A stretch of DNA of 64,000 bases from Pseudomonas anguilliseptica (GCF_021375795.1 NZ_JAEIOI010000003.1:186001-250000); one strand, 5' to 3'. Positions 8,861 to 17,569 are shown, counted from the first letter of the stretch. Notes: generated by a model from the sequence alone, not told the origin. Numbers and translations are program-made.

Positions 8861-9838
8861 TTATTCGCCCCAGACGTCTTTCAGAACCCGTACCCAGTTC
8901 TCGCCCATGATCTTGCGCACCACGCGTTCGGAATGGCCGCGTTTGAGCAGGGTCTCGGTGAGGTTGGGGAATTCGCCGACGGTGCGGATGCCCAGCGGGT
9001 TGATGATCTTGCCGAAGCTGGTCAGGCGGCGGGCGTAGCCCTTGTCGTGGGTCAGGTATTCGAAGAAGTCCTGGCCGTGGCCCTGGGTGAAATCGGTGCC
9101 GATGCCGATGGCGTCCTCGCCAACGATGTTCATCACGTACTCGATGGCTTCGGCGTAGTCGTCGATGGTCGAGTCGATGCCCTTGGCCAGGAACGGCGCG
9201 AACATGGTCACGCCGACAAAGCCGCCGTGGTCGGCGATAAATTTCAGCTCGGCGTCGGACTTGTTGCGCGGGTGCTCTTTCAAGCCCGACGGCAGGCAGT
9301 GGGAATAGGTGACCGGTTTTTTCGATTCGAGGATGACTTCCTCGCTGGTCTTCGAGCCCACGTGCGAGAGGTCGCACATGATGCCGACACGGTTCATCTC
9401 GGCGACGATCTCGCGGCCGAAGCCGGACAGCCCGCCGTCACGCTCGTAGCAGCCGGTGCCCACCAGGTTCTGGGTGTTGTAGCACATCTGCACAATGCCC
9501 ACGCCGAGCTGCTTGAACACCTCGACGTAACCGATCTGGTCCTCGAACGCGTGGGCGTTCTGGAAGCCGAAGAGGATGCCGGTCTTGCCTTGCGCCTTGG
9601 CGGTGCGGATGTCAGCGGTGGTGCGCACCGGCATCACCAGGTCGCTGTTCTCGCGGATCAGCTTCTGGCTGGCGGCAATGTTGTTCACCGTGGCCTGAAA
9701 GCCTTCCCACACCGACACGGTGCAGTTGGCGGCGGTCAGGCCACCCTTGCGCATGTCCTCGAACAGTTCGCGGTTCCACTTGGCGATGATCAGCCCGTCA
9801 ATAACGATGCTGTCGGCGTGTAATTCGGCTGGGCTCAT
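8861..9838 (-). CDS. Membrane-dipeptidase-family protein with altered metal site
   Basis: 325 residues of the renal dipeptidase (M19) family, the PA5396-type gene that begins this unit. The family landmarks DLSHVGSKTSEEVI, PVTYSHC...HPRN and GIGTDFTQGHG are present. However, the N-terminal DGHND motif reads DGLIIAKWN and the usual EGGHA metal-bridging glutamate reads FQNAHA, so three expected metal ligands are missing. It may bind one metal or act on an unusual substrate. No signal peptide is visible despite the family name. It lies first in the direction of transcription toward dgcA and is probably GbdR-regulated by context. Confidence 0.8.
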   Translation of the reverse strand: MSPAELHADSIVIDGLIIAKWNRELFEDMRKGGLTAANCTVSVWEGFQATVNNIAASQKLIRENSDLVMPVRTTADIRTAKAQGKTGILFGFQNAHAFEDQIGYVEVFKQLGVGIVQMCYNTQNLVGTGCYERDGGLSGFGREIVAEMNRVGIMCDLSHVGSKTSEEVILESKKPVTYSHCLPSGLKEHPRNKSDAELKFIADHGGFVGVTMFAPFLAKGIDSTIDDYAEAIEYVMNIVGEDAIGIGTDFTQGHGQDFFEYLTHDKGYARRLTSFGKIINPLGIRTVGEFPNLTETLLKRGHSERVVRKIMGENWVRVLKDVWGE

Positions 9839-10023
9839 CAGGCAGTCCCCCTTATCGGTGTCGCCAAACCCGTTGTTGGCGCTTTGGACTGAGCATATCC
9901 CCGGGGGCTCGGGCGACCCGGTGCAAAAACGACTGGGGTATTGCCGAAAGCGTCAAAGCCGAGTCGCGGGCGGATATGTCGCCAACAAAGCCCGCGACAG
10001 ACCACGCGGCGGCAAACAGCGCA
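9839..10023. promoter_or_regulatory. Upstream region of the dipeptidase-dgc unit
   Basis: No gene seen. On the minus strand GGCGACAT (GCGACAT at 9976-9982, reading leftward) matches the motif found upstream of glyA and of gbcA/gbcB. It is about 140 bp from the dipeptidase start. Regulatory assignment is inferred from recurrence only. Confidence 0.35.
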
Positions 10024-10062
10024 ATAAAAAAAGCCCCTGCCCGGGGGTGTCCGGCAGAGGCC
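10024..10062 (-). terminator. Rho-independent terminator after the 29-codon ORF
   Basis: On the minus strand GCCTCTGCC pairs with GGCAGGGGC (one mismatch) around a short loop and is followed by seven T residues. It is 23 bp past the stop of the 29-codon ORF and ends the gbcA-side transcript. Confidence 0.8.
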
Positions 10063-10084
10063 AAGGTGACCCTTGAGGTGGGTC

Positions 10085-10174
10085 TCAGTGTGATGCAGAG
10101 GTCGCAGGCCTGCGCCGCGCCGCCAGCAGACCGTAAGCAGTCAGGCCAAGCAGCAGCCACAGACCTAGAGACAT
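10085..10174 (-). CDS. 29-residue single-pass membrane peptide, candidate small gene
   Basis: An ATG at 10174 opens 29 codons ending TGA at 10085. The peptide starts MSLGLWLLLGLTAYGLLAA and continues with RRRPATSASH: one hydrophobic helix, then positive charges, as in regulatory or accessory membrane miniproteins. AAGG precedes the ATG by 9 bases, and a terminator follows directly. A roughly 150 bp element separates it from gbcA. Removing one copy of the 13-bp direct repeat would place its ATG about 11 bases after the gbcA stop, suggesting it was once the second gene of the gbcA operon. I do not recognise a family. Confidence 0.5.
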   Translation of the reverse strand: MSLGLWLLLGLTAYGLLAARRRPATSASH

Positions 10175-10347
10175 AAGCAGAACCTTTTTGCGATCTCGCG
10201 AGCTAGAGCCATGCAAGGCGCTACGTTAGTAACAGCCTTTGGCTGGTCAAAACGGCGAGGAAGCGGAGTTTACTGGTGTAAATGAGCATTCCGAGCCTGT
10301 TTTTAACGCAGCAGGGCCGACGCGCAGCAGATCGTAAGCAGAACCTT
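10174..10347. mobile_element. Short MITE-like element with 13-bp direct repeats
   Basis: TAAGCAGAACCTT occurs at 10174-10186 and again at 10335-10347, bracketing about 148 bp that begins TTTGCGATCTCGCGAGCTAG and ends GCGCAGCAGATCG, with CGATCT/AGATCG inverted ends. The interior (CTAGAG.CATGCAAGGC, GCGAGGAAGCGGAG, GAGCATTCCGAG, TTTTAACGCAGCA) recurs at 36984-37121. The right repeat overlaps the gbcA stop codon. It looks like an insertion that duplicated its target; it encodes nothing. Confidence 0.6.
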
Positions 10348-11638
10348 ACTCAGCGCCGACCTGACGCAGGTACGGCGCTGGCGCCGCGCCAAGGTTGTGC
10401 AGCACGCGCTCGCTGTACCAGTCGATAAAGTTGACCACGCCGAACTCGTAGGTTTTCGAGTACGGGCCGGGCTGGTAAGCGGTGGAGTTGATACCGCGCT
10501 GGTTTTCTTCAGCCAGACGACGGTCCTGATCGTTGGTGGCGTCCCACACCTGACGCAGGCGGGCGACGTCGTAATCGACGCCTTCCACGGCATCCTTGTG
10601 CACCAGCCATTTGGTGGTGACCATGGTTTCCTGGGCGCTGATCGGCCAGACGGTGAAGACGATCATATGATCGCCCATGCAGTGGTTCCACGAATGCGGC
10701 AGGTGCAGGATGCGCATCGAACCGAGATCCGGATCGGTGATGCGGCCCATGAGTTTCTTGCAGCCCTGCTTGCCATCCATGGTCATGGATACGGTGCCCT
10801 TAAGCAGCGGCATACGCACGATACGGTTGCGCAGGCCGAAGCTGGCGTGGGCATAGGGAATATTGTCCTTGTCCCAGCGGCCGGTGCATTCCGCCACCTG
10901 ATCCTTGAACGCCTGGGTGGCGCGCGGGTCGGTGACGTCATCCCACTCCAGCAGGGTATTCAGCAGTTCCGGGTGCGAACCGTTGCAGTGGTAGCACTCA
11001 CGGTTGTTCTCCAGCACCAGCTTCCAGTTGGCCTTTTCCATCAAGGTGGTCTGCACCGCCACCTTGGTGTTTTCCATGTCGTACGGCTCCATGTAGTGAG
11101 CCAGGGTGCTGAGGAAGTCGTCGATGGCCGGCGGATTTTCTGCCAGGGAGATAAAGATATAGCCGCCTGCCACCTTGCAGTTGACCGGCTTGAGGCTGTA
11201 GTCCTTGAGGTCGAAATCCGCGCCCATTTCGGTGCCAGCGAACAGCAGGCGACCGTCCAGCTCGTAGGTCCACTGGTGGTACGGGCACACCAGCTTGGCC
11301 ACCTTGCCCTTGTCGCTGGTGCACAGGCGCGAACCGCGATGGCGGCAGACGTTGTGGAAGGCATGCACCACACCATCAGCACCACGAATCACCATGATCG
11401 GGTTGTCGCCGATCTGCAGGGTGAGGAAGTTGCCCTTGGCCGGGATCTCGCAGGTCATGCCGGCAATCAGCCATTCCTTGTGGAAGATCTCCTGCATGTC
11501 GATCTTGAACAGGCGCTCATCGTTATAGAACGGCTGCGGCAGGGAGAACGTACGCTCGCGGGTCTGCAGCATCTCGGCAGTGGCCTTGCGTGCAGGCTCC
11601 AGCGGGTCGCCCAGGCTCAGGGTAGAAGTGACGTCCAT
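10346..11638 (-). CDS. gbcA: Glycine betaine monooxygenase, Rieske oxygenase subunit
   Basis: 430 residues. A Rieske 2Fe-2S motif, C-x-H at 98-100 and C-x2-H at 118-121, is followed by a catalytic domain with the mononuclear iron motif ENNRECYHCNGSH. It performs the first demethylation of glycine betaine to dimethylglycine, with electrons from GbcB. The ATG at 11638 is used because GAGGAG lies 7 bases upstream; 14 more codons are open but have no ribosome site. Divergent from gbcB across a 350-bp promoter region. The stop codon overlaps the edge of a repeat element. Confidence 0.95.
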   Translation of the reverse strand: MDVTSTLSLGDPLEPARKATAEMLQTRERTFSLPQPFYNDERLFKIDMQEIFHKEWLIAGMTCEIPAKGNFLTLQIGDNPIMVIRGADGVVHAFHNVCRHRGSRLCTSDKGKVAKLVCPYHQWTYELDGRLLFAGTEMGADFDLKDYSLKPVNCKVAGGYIFISLAENPPAIDDFLSTLAHYMEPYDMENTKVAVQTTLMEKANWKLVLENNRECYHCNGSHPELLNTLLEWDDVTDPRATQAFKDQVAECTGRWDKDNIPYAHASFGLRNRIVRMPLLKGTVSMTMDGKQGCKKLMGRITDPDLGSMRILHLPHSWNHCMGDHMIVFTVWPISAQETMVTTKWLVHKDAVEGVDYDVARLRQVWDATNDQDRRLAEENQRGINSTAYQPGPYSKTYEFGVVNFIDWYSERVLHNLGAAPAPYLRQVGAE

Positions 11639-11988
11639 CGGTAACTCCTCAATGGCGACTCGCTCGGCGAGTTGCCGCAATAAAGTGGCTAGTCGGTATC
11701 ACGCAAGGTGGCGTCATTGCCCCGCTCTGCGCCTGCCGATGGCGCCTGAATGAACGCGGAATTCGCTCGTGACCTTTTGCTTCGGCTGGCTGCGAGTGTG
11801 GCGCTGGGCGAGGGCGAAACCTTGTCTATGGGCGACATACCCACGTCCGTTTCCGACGCGGCAAACCAAGGCCTGTGCGGCAGGTCGCGATAAGCATGTA
11901 AATGTCGCTGGCAGATAAATGAGCGCCAACACCAGTACGCACAATCGCCCCATACAAGGCCGATGTCCGGCCATGCGGAGAGACGTCC
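11639..11988. promoter_or_regulatory. gbcA-gbcB divergent promoter region
   Basis: 350 bp with no convincing gene; an open frame through it on the minus strand is an extension of gbcB antisense. GCGACAT (11832-11838), five bases, then CGTC (11844-11847) repeats the pattern at glyA 161-176. A site for the activator GbdR is expected here from known biology; the exact base assignment is my inference. Confidence 0.4.
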
Positions 11989-13092
11989 ATGACGACGAAC
12001 GACTTCCTCAACCCGGTGACCACGCAGACCTGGAGCAACGGCCGGCATATCGTGCGCTGCGTCAAAGTCATCCAGGAAACCTGGGACGTGCGCACGTTCT
12101 GCTTTATGGCCGACCAGCCGGTGCTGTTCTTCTTCAAACCGGGGCAGTTCGTCACCCTGGAGCTGGAAATCGACGGCCAGCCGGTGATGCGCTCCTACAC
12201 CATTTCCAGCTCGCCGTCGGTGCCTTACAGCTTCTCCATCACCATCAAGCGGGTGCCGGGCGGCAAGGTTTCCAACTGGCTGCACGACAACCTGCAGGAA
12301 GGTCAGGAACTGCCGGTTCACGGCCCGGTCGGGCTGTTCAATGCCATCGACTTTCCGGCGGACAAAGTGCTGTTCCTCAGCGGCGGGGTCGGCATCACGC
12401 CGGTGATGTCGATGGCGCGCTGGTTCTACGACACCAACGCCAATGTCGATATGGTCTTCGTGCACAGCGCACGCTCGCCGAAGGACATCATCTATCACCG
12501 CGAGCTGGAACACATGGCCGCGCGGATCAGCAACTTCAGCCTGCATGTGATCTGCGAAAAACACGGCCTGGGTGAGGCCTGGGCCGGTTATCGCGGCTAC
12601 CTCAACCAGAAGATGCTGGAACTGATCGCCCCGGATTACCTGGACCGGGAAATCTTCTGCTGCGGTCCAACGCCCTACATGAGTGCAGTCAAGCGCCTGC
12701 TTGAAGCCAACCAGTTCGACATGCAGCACTACCACGAAGAAGCCTTCGGCCCGACGCCGCCGGAAGTGCGTGCCGAGGTCAAAGAGCTGGCTGCCGAAGC
12801 TGCCGAAACCCCAGCTGTGCCTGCCGCCGAGCAGCATCAGGTGGCGTTTACCAGCACCGGCAAGAGCATCCGCGTCGACCCCGGCGAAACCGTGCATGCA
12901 GCAGCAGCCAAGCTTGGCCTGCATATTCCCAAGGCCTGTGGCATGGGCATCTGCGGTACCTGCAAGGTGATGAAAACCGCTGGTGAAGTGAGCATGGAGC
13001 ACAACGGCGGGATCACCGACGAAGACGTCGCCGAGGGCTATATCCTCTCGTGCTGCAGCGTGCCGCAGGGGGATGTGGCCATCGAGTATTAA
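11989..13092 (+). CDS. gbcB: Glycine betaine monooxygenase, ferredoxin reductase subunit
   Basis: 367 residues in three parts: an FAD domain (RSYTISS near 65), an NAD(P) domain (GGVGITPVMSMARW near 130, then FCCGPTPYM) and a C-terminal plant-type 2Fe-2S domain with CGMGICGTCKV and a final cysteine in LSCCS. It passes electrons from NAD(P)H to the Rieske oxygenase GbcA. The order FAD-NAD-ferredoxin and the length fit the family. A linker rich in Ala and Glu lies near 260-285. Followed by a strong terminator, so it is monocistronic. Confidence 0.95.
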   Translation: MTTNDFLNPVTTQTWSNGRHIVRCVKVIQETWDVRTFCFMADQPVLFFFKPGQFVTLELEIDGQPVMRSYTISSSPSVPYSFSITIKRVPGGKVSNWLHDNLQEGQELPVHGPVGLFNAIDFPADKVLFLSGGVGITPVMSMARWFYDTNANVDMVFVHSARSPKDIIYHRELEHMAARISNFSLHVICEKHGLGEAWAGYRGYLNQKMLELIAPDYLDREIFCCGPTPYMSAVKRLLEANQFDMQHYHEEAFGPTPPEVRAEVKELAAEAAETPAVPAAEQHQVAFTSTGKSIRVDPGETVHAAAAKLGLHIPKACGMGICGTCKVMKTAGEVSMEHNGGITDEDVAEGYILSCCSVPQGDVAIEY

Positions 13093-13118
13093 GCCACCGA
13101 CAACACGACACACAACAA

Positions 13119-13155
13119 AACGCCGCACCCGCCCTCAAGGCTGGTGCGGCGTTTT
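13119..13155 (+). terminator. gbcB terminator
   Basis: AACGCCGCACC and GGTGCGGCGTT form an 11-bp stem with a 13-base loop, followed by TTTTAGTTT. It is 27 bases past the gbcB stop. Confidence 0.85.
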
Positions 13156-13173
13156 AGTTTGGACAGCGCAGTT

Positions 13174-13272
13174 GTGGGAGGGGCTTTCGGCTCTGGCTTC
13201 GCCGACCTCCTGCATCCATGCAGTCGTAGCCGCGACAAGCGATTAACAGCTCGCCGCTAAAGCGCCTCCCAC
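13174..13272. repeat. GTGGGAGGGGCTTT-type palindrome, expanded copy
   Basis: Outer arms GTGGGAGG and CCTCCCAC with GCCGCGAC and GCCGCTAAAGCGCC inside, plus about 40 bp of extra spacer including TGCATCCATGCA. Same family as 5974-6031. Confidence 0.7.
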
Positions 13273-13278
13273 ACAGTG

Positions 13279-13343
13279 TGTAGGAGCCAGCTTGCTGGCG
13301 ATTCCGGGCAAGCAAAAGCATCGCCAGCAAGCTGGCTCCTACA
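13279..13343. repeat. TGTAGGAGCCAGCTTGCTGGCGAT palindrome
   Basis: An almost perfect inverted repeat: TGTAGGAGCCAGCTTGCTGG against CCAGCAAGCTGGCTCCTACA. It lies directly beside the preceding repeat, between convergent gbcB and gbdR. Confidence 0.8.
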
Positions 13344-13358
13344 GGGTATTCAGCGCGG

Positions 13359-14462
13359 CTAGAGCCTGACGCTGGCAAAGGTCGACTCTCCCTGCGCCCG
13401 GGTCAGCGCGGCCATGGCCGAGGATGGCGATGGGCGCATCAGATCTTCCGGCATTGGCAGCAGCGCCACCACATTGCTGCCCTGCTGGCCGGCGCGCTCG
13501 TCACGCGGCGGGATGCCGAAGTATTCGCGGTAGCACTTGGAGAAGTGCGGCGTGGAGACGAAACCGCACACCGACGCCACTTCGATGATCGACATGCTGG
13601 TCTGCTTGAGCAGCTGCCGCGCGCGAATCAAGCGCAGCTTGAGGTAGTAGCGCGACGGTGAGCAGTGCAGGTATTTCTGGAACAGGCGCTCCAGCTGACG
13701 GCGCGACACATCGACATACAGCGCCAGCTGATCGAGGTCGATAGGCTCTTCCAGATTGGCTTCCATCAGCGCGACGATTTCCTGCAGCTTCGGCTGGTTG
13801 GTGCCGAGCATGTGCTTGAGCGGCACGCGCTGGTGATCCTGCTCGTTGCGAATGCGCTCGTAGATAAACATCTCGGAAATCGCCGCCGCCAGTTCGCGGC
13901 CATGCTCGCGGCCAATCACGTGCAGCATCATGTCCATCGGCGCGGTACCGCCGGAGCTGGTGTGGCGGTTACGGTCAATCGAGAACAGGCGAGTGCTGAC
14001 GCCGGCGCGGGGGAAGGCTTCCTGCATCGAGGCCAAACATTCCCAGTGCACGCTGCAATCGAAACCATCGAGCAACCCGGCCTTGGCCAGCGCCCAGCTG
14101 CCGGTGCACACCGCGCCCAGTTGCGCACCATGGCGCGCCTGGCTTTGCAGCCACTGCACATGCTCGCGAGTCACGCTGTGCTGAATGTCCACGCCGCCGC
14201 AGACGATCACCGCATCCAGGCGCGGCGCGTTGCTCAGGCCGGCGTCCGGGGTGATCTGCAAACCATCGCTGGCGCTGACCGGCAGGCCACTCTGGCTGAG
14301 GGTGTGCCAACGGTAAAGCTCCTTGCCGGACAGCTGGTTGGCCATGCGCAGCGGCTCGACGGCAGACGCCAGGGAAATCAGGGTGAAGTTGTCGAGCAGG
14401 AGAAAGCCGATGGATTGCGGAGCACGGCTCTGGGGTTGTGCCCCTTGAGTGAACTGTGACAT
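13359..14462 (-). CDS. gbdR: GbdR, AraC-family activator of betaine catabolism
   Basis: 367 residues: a GATase1/DJ-1-like sensor domain (about 15-190, AVCTGSWALAKAGLLDG) and a C-terminal AraC helix-turn-helix pair (DLDQLALYVDVSRRQLERLF and IIEVASVCGFVSTPHFSKCY). The length equals P. aeruginosa GbdR. It senses glycine betaine or dimethylglycine and activates gbcA, gbcB, dgc, sdaB, cbc and glyA-sox genes. The start at 14462 is chosen by homology; eight more in-frame codons upstream lack support. A BetI-type operator sits 126 bp upstream, suggesting choline-responsive control. Confidence 0.93.
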   Translation of the reverse strand: MSQFTQGAQPQSRAPQSIGFLLLDNFTLISLASAVEPLRMANQLSGKELYRWHTLSQSGLPVSASDGLQITPDAGLSNAPRLDAVIVCGGVDIQHSVTREHVQWLQSQARHGAQLGAVCTGSWALAKAGLLDGFDCSVHWECLASMQEAFPRAGVSTRLFSIDRNRHTSSGGTAPMDMMLHVIGREHGRELAAAISEMFIYERIRNEQDHQRVPLKHMLGTNQPKLQEIVALMEANLEEPIDLDQLALYVDVSRRQLERLFQKYLHCSPSRYYLKLRLIRARQLLKQTSMSIIEVASVCGFVSTPHFSKCYREYFGIPPRDERAGQQGSNVVALLPMPEDLMRPSPSSAMAALTRAQGESTFASVRL

Positions 14463-14912
14463 CAGGTGAACCCTCACGCGAAGCAAAGCACGGTAGTGAG
14501 CCCCTCGATACGGTGGCTCTTCTTATGGTTCTGGGACTGCACGGCACCAGACTGACAGGGCCGACTAACGCAAAGGCCGTGCCTAAATTGATTGGTCGTT
14601 CAATTAAAAATATCGGCTATTTCCCAGGGCTAGTGCCACTAGGCGTTGGCAGGAGCGACAGAAGCATTCTGATTACGACCGCAAGCGCACGGCTGACGGG
14701 CGTTTGAGCATTTCGGTAGCACTGCCAGAGCCGTGCCCTGTCACCCCGCTACGCAGGGTAAAAACAGCGCGGTAACGGACCAACGGTCAGGCGCTTAAAG
14801 ATGGCATTGCGCCACCCTGATCAAGCCGGACAAGAGGCCGCGCACCATAAGCGGGCGCGACGCAGACCATGCACCGGATTGGTCGCTCAGCGTATGGGGT
14901 AAGCCCGCTGAC
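14463..14912. promoter_or_regulatory. gbdR promoter region with BetI-type operator
   Basis: 450 bp without a credible gene. At 14588-14607 it holds TTGATTGGTCGTTCAATTAA, identical at 19 of 20 positions to the site upstream of betB (28124-28143). No terminator for sdaB (which ends at 14913) was obvious. Confidence 0.55.
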
Positions 14913-16292
14913 TCAACATTCGACCGCGCTGACGGCCAACCCGCCGCGCGAGGTTTCCTTGTACTTGTCATGCATATCGGCACCGGTATCGCGCATGGTG
15001 CGGATCACCCGATCCAGCGAAATAAAGTGCTCACCGTCGCCACGCAAAGCCATCTGCGCGGCATTGATCGCCTTCACCGCAGCAATCGCGTTGCGCTCGA
15101 TGCACGGCACCTGCACCAGGCCACCGACCGGGTCGCAGGTCAGGCCGAGGTTATGCTCCAGACCGATCTCGGCGGCGTTTTCCACCTGCTCAGGCGTCGC
15201 CCCGAGAATCTCCGCCAGCCCCGCCGCCGCCATGGCGCAGGCCGAACCGACCTCGCCCTGGCAACCGACTTCGGCCCCGGAGATGGATGCATTCTTTTTG
15301 CACAGAATGCCGATGGCGGCGGCGGCCAGCAGGTAATCCACCACATTGGCTTCACTGACCGCCGGGCTGAAGCGCACGTAATAATGCAGCACCGCCGGGA
15401 TGATCCCCGCCGCGCCATTGGTCGGCGCGGTGACCATGCGCCCGCCGGCGGCGTTTTCCTCGTTCACCGCCAGGGCGAACAGGTTGACCCACTCCATGCC
15501 GCTGAGGGTGGAGCCGATCACGTTGGGTTTGCTCATTTCCTGCAAGCTGCGGTGCAGCTTGGCGGCGCGGCGTTTCACATTCAGCCCGCCGGGCAGAATG
15601 CCTTCGTGACGCAGACCGTGTTCGACGCATTCACGCATGGCTTGCCACAGGCGCATCAGCCCGCTGCGGATCTCCGCCTCACTGCGCCAGGCCTTCTCGT
15701 TGGCCATCATCAGTTCGGAGACGCGCAGGCCATTGCGCTGACACAGCTGCAACAACTGCTCAGCGCTGTCGAAGTCATAGGGCAGCACGGTGTGGTCCTG
15801 ATCCAGCTGGCCGCTGGCGGCCTGCTCGGCATCCACGACAAAGCCGCCGCCCACCGAGTAATAGGTGTTTTCATGCAGCAGGCCGCCATCGGCGGCAAAC
15901 GCACTAAGAGTCATGGCGTTGGGGTGATAGGGCAGGTTCTCGTCGAGCAACTGCATGTCGCGCGCCCAGTCGAAGGCGATGCTGATACGCCCGCCAAGCT
16001 GCAACTGGCCGCTGGCCAACAGCTCAGCAATGCGTGATTCGATGCTCGCGGGGTCGACCTGATCCGGCCACTCGCCCATCAACCCCATGATCACCGCGCG
16101 GTCACTGCCGTGGCCAACACCGGTGGCCGACAGCGAACCGTACAGGCGCACCTGCAGGCGTGCCGTGCGCTCCAGCAAGTGCCGCTCGGCCAATGCGCCG
16201 CTAAACAGCGCCGCTGCGCGCATCGGCCCGACGGTATGCGAACTGGACGGCCCGATGCCGATCTTGAACAAGTCAAACACGCTGATAGCCAC
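14913..16292 (-). CDS. sdaB: L-serine dehydratase (deaminase)
   Basis: About 459 residues of the single-chain iron-sulfur L-serine dehydratase type. The N-terminus has [20 protein letters not shown], and the cysteines expected for the 4Fe-4S cluster occur in the C-terminal domain ([43 protein letters not shown]). It converts serine to pyruvate, completing the path betaine - glycine - serine - pyruvate. The GTG at 16292 is preferred to a GTG at 16307 because AGGAG lies 6 bases before it. It sits next to gbdR as in P. aeruginosa (PA5379/PA5380). Confidence 0.92.
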   Translation of the reverse strand: MAISVFDLFKIGIGPSSSHTVGPMRAAALFSGALAERHLLERTARLQVRLYGSLSATGVGHGSDRAVIMGLMGEWPDQVDPASIESRIAELLASGQLQLGGRISIAFDWARDMQLLDENLPYHPNAMTLSAFAADGGLLHENTYYSVGGGFVVDAEQAASGQLDQDHTVLPYDFDSAEQLLQLCQRNGLRVSELMMANEKAWRSEAEIRSGLMRLWQAMRECVEHGLRHEGILPGGLNVKRRAAKLHRSLQEMSKPNVIGSTLSGMEWVNLFALAVNEENAAGGRMVTAPTNGAAGIIPAVLHYYVRFSPAVSEANVVDYLLAAAAIGILCKKNASISGAEVGCQGEVGSACAMAAAGLAEILGATPEQVENAAEIGLEHNLGLTCDPVGGLVQVPCIERNAIAAVKAINAAQMALRGDGEHFISLDRVIRTMRDTGADMHDKYKETSRGGLAVSAVEC

Positions 16293-16627
16293 GACACTCT
16301 CCTGCACTGCTGCTACATGCAGGCCATGATCAGGATTTCCCGTCCGCGCAGTCGCCCCACACCGACTTGCCCATGCCTAAATCCGTCAGCGCACCTGCCA
16401 CATGGCGAACGGTCGCAGCACCGTTAACGGTTTCACACCTTCAACCGTCGCCGCAGCCAATCACGACAGCGGCGTTCTGGTTGCGACGCGACGCATAGGC
16501 AGCACAGGAAATCTGTCGGCATGATCGCCGCGCCCATGGATCGGCCACTCGCTGTTTGCCCAACCCGCACCATGGCCGACATGCGCCCACCCAGGCGCAC
16601 CCTGTCACCGTAATCGGGAGAGGCTTG
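16293..16627. promoter_or_regulatory. sdaB / choline-binding-protein divergent region
   Basis: 335 bp with no gene seen. TTGCGACGCGACGCAT near 16480 contains the TTGCGAC core discussed for other betaine promoters. GGGAGAGG at 16617-16624 is the ribosome site of the next gene. Confidence 0.35.
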
Positions 16628-17569
16628 ATGACACTGAATATGCGCAGCGGCCTATTGGCGGCTGCTTTGATTTCACCCTTGCTGGCCCAGGCCGTGGAAC
16701 CGGCGCAATGCGATGTGATCCGCTTCGCCGATGTCGGCTGGACCGACATCACCGTGACCACAGCCGTCACCCGCCAGGTACTCAGCGACCTCGGCTACCG
16801 CACCCAGGTCAAACGCCTGTCCGTGCCGGACACCTACCAGGCCATGCAGGACGGCAAGGTCGATGTGTTCCTCGGCAACTGGATGCCGAGCATGGAAAAC
16901 GACATCAAACCCTACGCCGCCAACGGCTCGGTAAAGACCCTCGGCGCCAACCTTGAAGGTGCCAAGTACACCCTGGCGGTGAACCAGGCCGCCTACGACG
17001 GTGGCGTGAAGAACTTCGCCGATCTGGCGCGTTTCAGCAAGGAACTGGGGGGCAAGGTGTATGGCATCGAACCCGGCAATGACGGTAACAAGCTGATCCA
17101 GCAGATGATCGACAAGAACGCCTTTGGCCTGGCCGGCTTCAGCCTGGTGGAGTCCAGCGAGAACGGCATGCTGGCCCAGGTCAAACGCGCCGAACACCTC
17201 AAGCAGTGGGTGGTGTTTCTCGGTTGGGCGCCGCACCCGATGAACAACCAGTTGCAGTTGTATTACCTGGATGGCGGCGACGAATTCTTTGGCCCCAACT
17301 ACGGCGGCGCCACGGTGTACACCAATGTGCGCGCCGGCCTTGGCGAGCAGTGCCCGAACGTGACCCGGTTGCTGCAAAACCTGCGTTTCAGCCTGGAGAT
17401 GGAGAGCTACCTGATGGGCGCGATCCTCAACAAAAACACCAACCCACGACGCGAGGCCAAAGCCTGGTTGAAGGCCAATCCGCACGCTCTGAGCAGTTGG
17501 CTGCAAGGCGTAAAACAGCGCAACGGGCAACCGCTCAAAGCACCCGTGAGCCTGTCGGCGAATGACTAA
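16628..17569 (+). CDS. cbcX: Choline/betaine ABC substrate-binding protein (CbcX-like, copy 1)
   Basis: 313 residues with a cleavable signal peptide (MTLNMRSGLLAAALISPLLAQA). The mature part is OpuAC-type with VDVFLGNWMPSM, GIEPGNDGN and FLGWAPHPMN aligned to the second copy at 20341. These aromatic and acidic positions form the quaternary-ammonium pocket in the family. It starts at the ATG after GGGAGAGG; upstream in-frame codons are rejected. It is separated from the transporter core by a 659-bp gap, so it is probably expressed on its own and delivers choline to CbcVW in the inner membrane. Confidence 0.85.
   Translation: MTLNMRSGLLAAALISPLLAQAVEPAQCDVIRFADVGWTDITVTTAVTRQVLSDLGYRTQVKRLSVPDTYQAMQDGKVDVFLGNWMPSMENDIKPYAANGSVKTLGANLEGAKYTLAVNQAAYDGGVKNFADLARFSKELGGKVYGIEPGNDGNKLIQQMIDKNAFGLAGFSLVESSENGMLAQVKRAEHLKQWVVFLGWAPHPMNNQLQLYYLDGGDEFFGPNYGGATVYTNVRAGLGEQCPNVTRLLQNLRFSLEMESYLMGAILNKNTNPRREAKAWLKANPHALSSWLQGVKQRNGQPLKAPVSLSAND

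Noticed and set aside
8730..9377. Long N-terminal extension of the DUF5943 frame
   Set aside because: It reads antisense-like through a repeat and into the dipeptidase gene in the wrong frame; homology and a ribosome site support the start at 8729.
11689..13128. 479-codon open frame opposite gbcB
   Set aside because: Antisense shadow of a clear ferredoxin reductase gene; no ribosome site or family match.
14456..14707. 83-codon forward frame in the gbdR upstream region
   Set aside because: No ribosome site or family match, and it covers the BetI-type operator; regulatory DNA is the better explanation.
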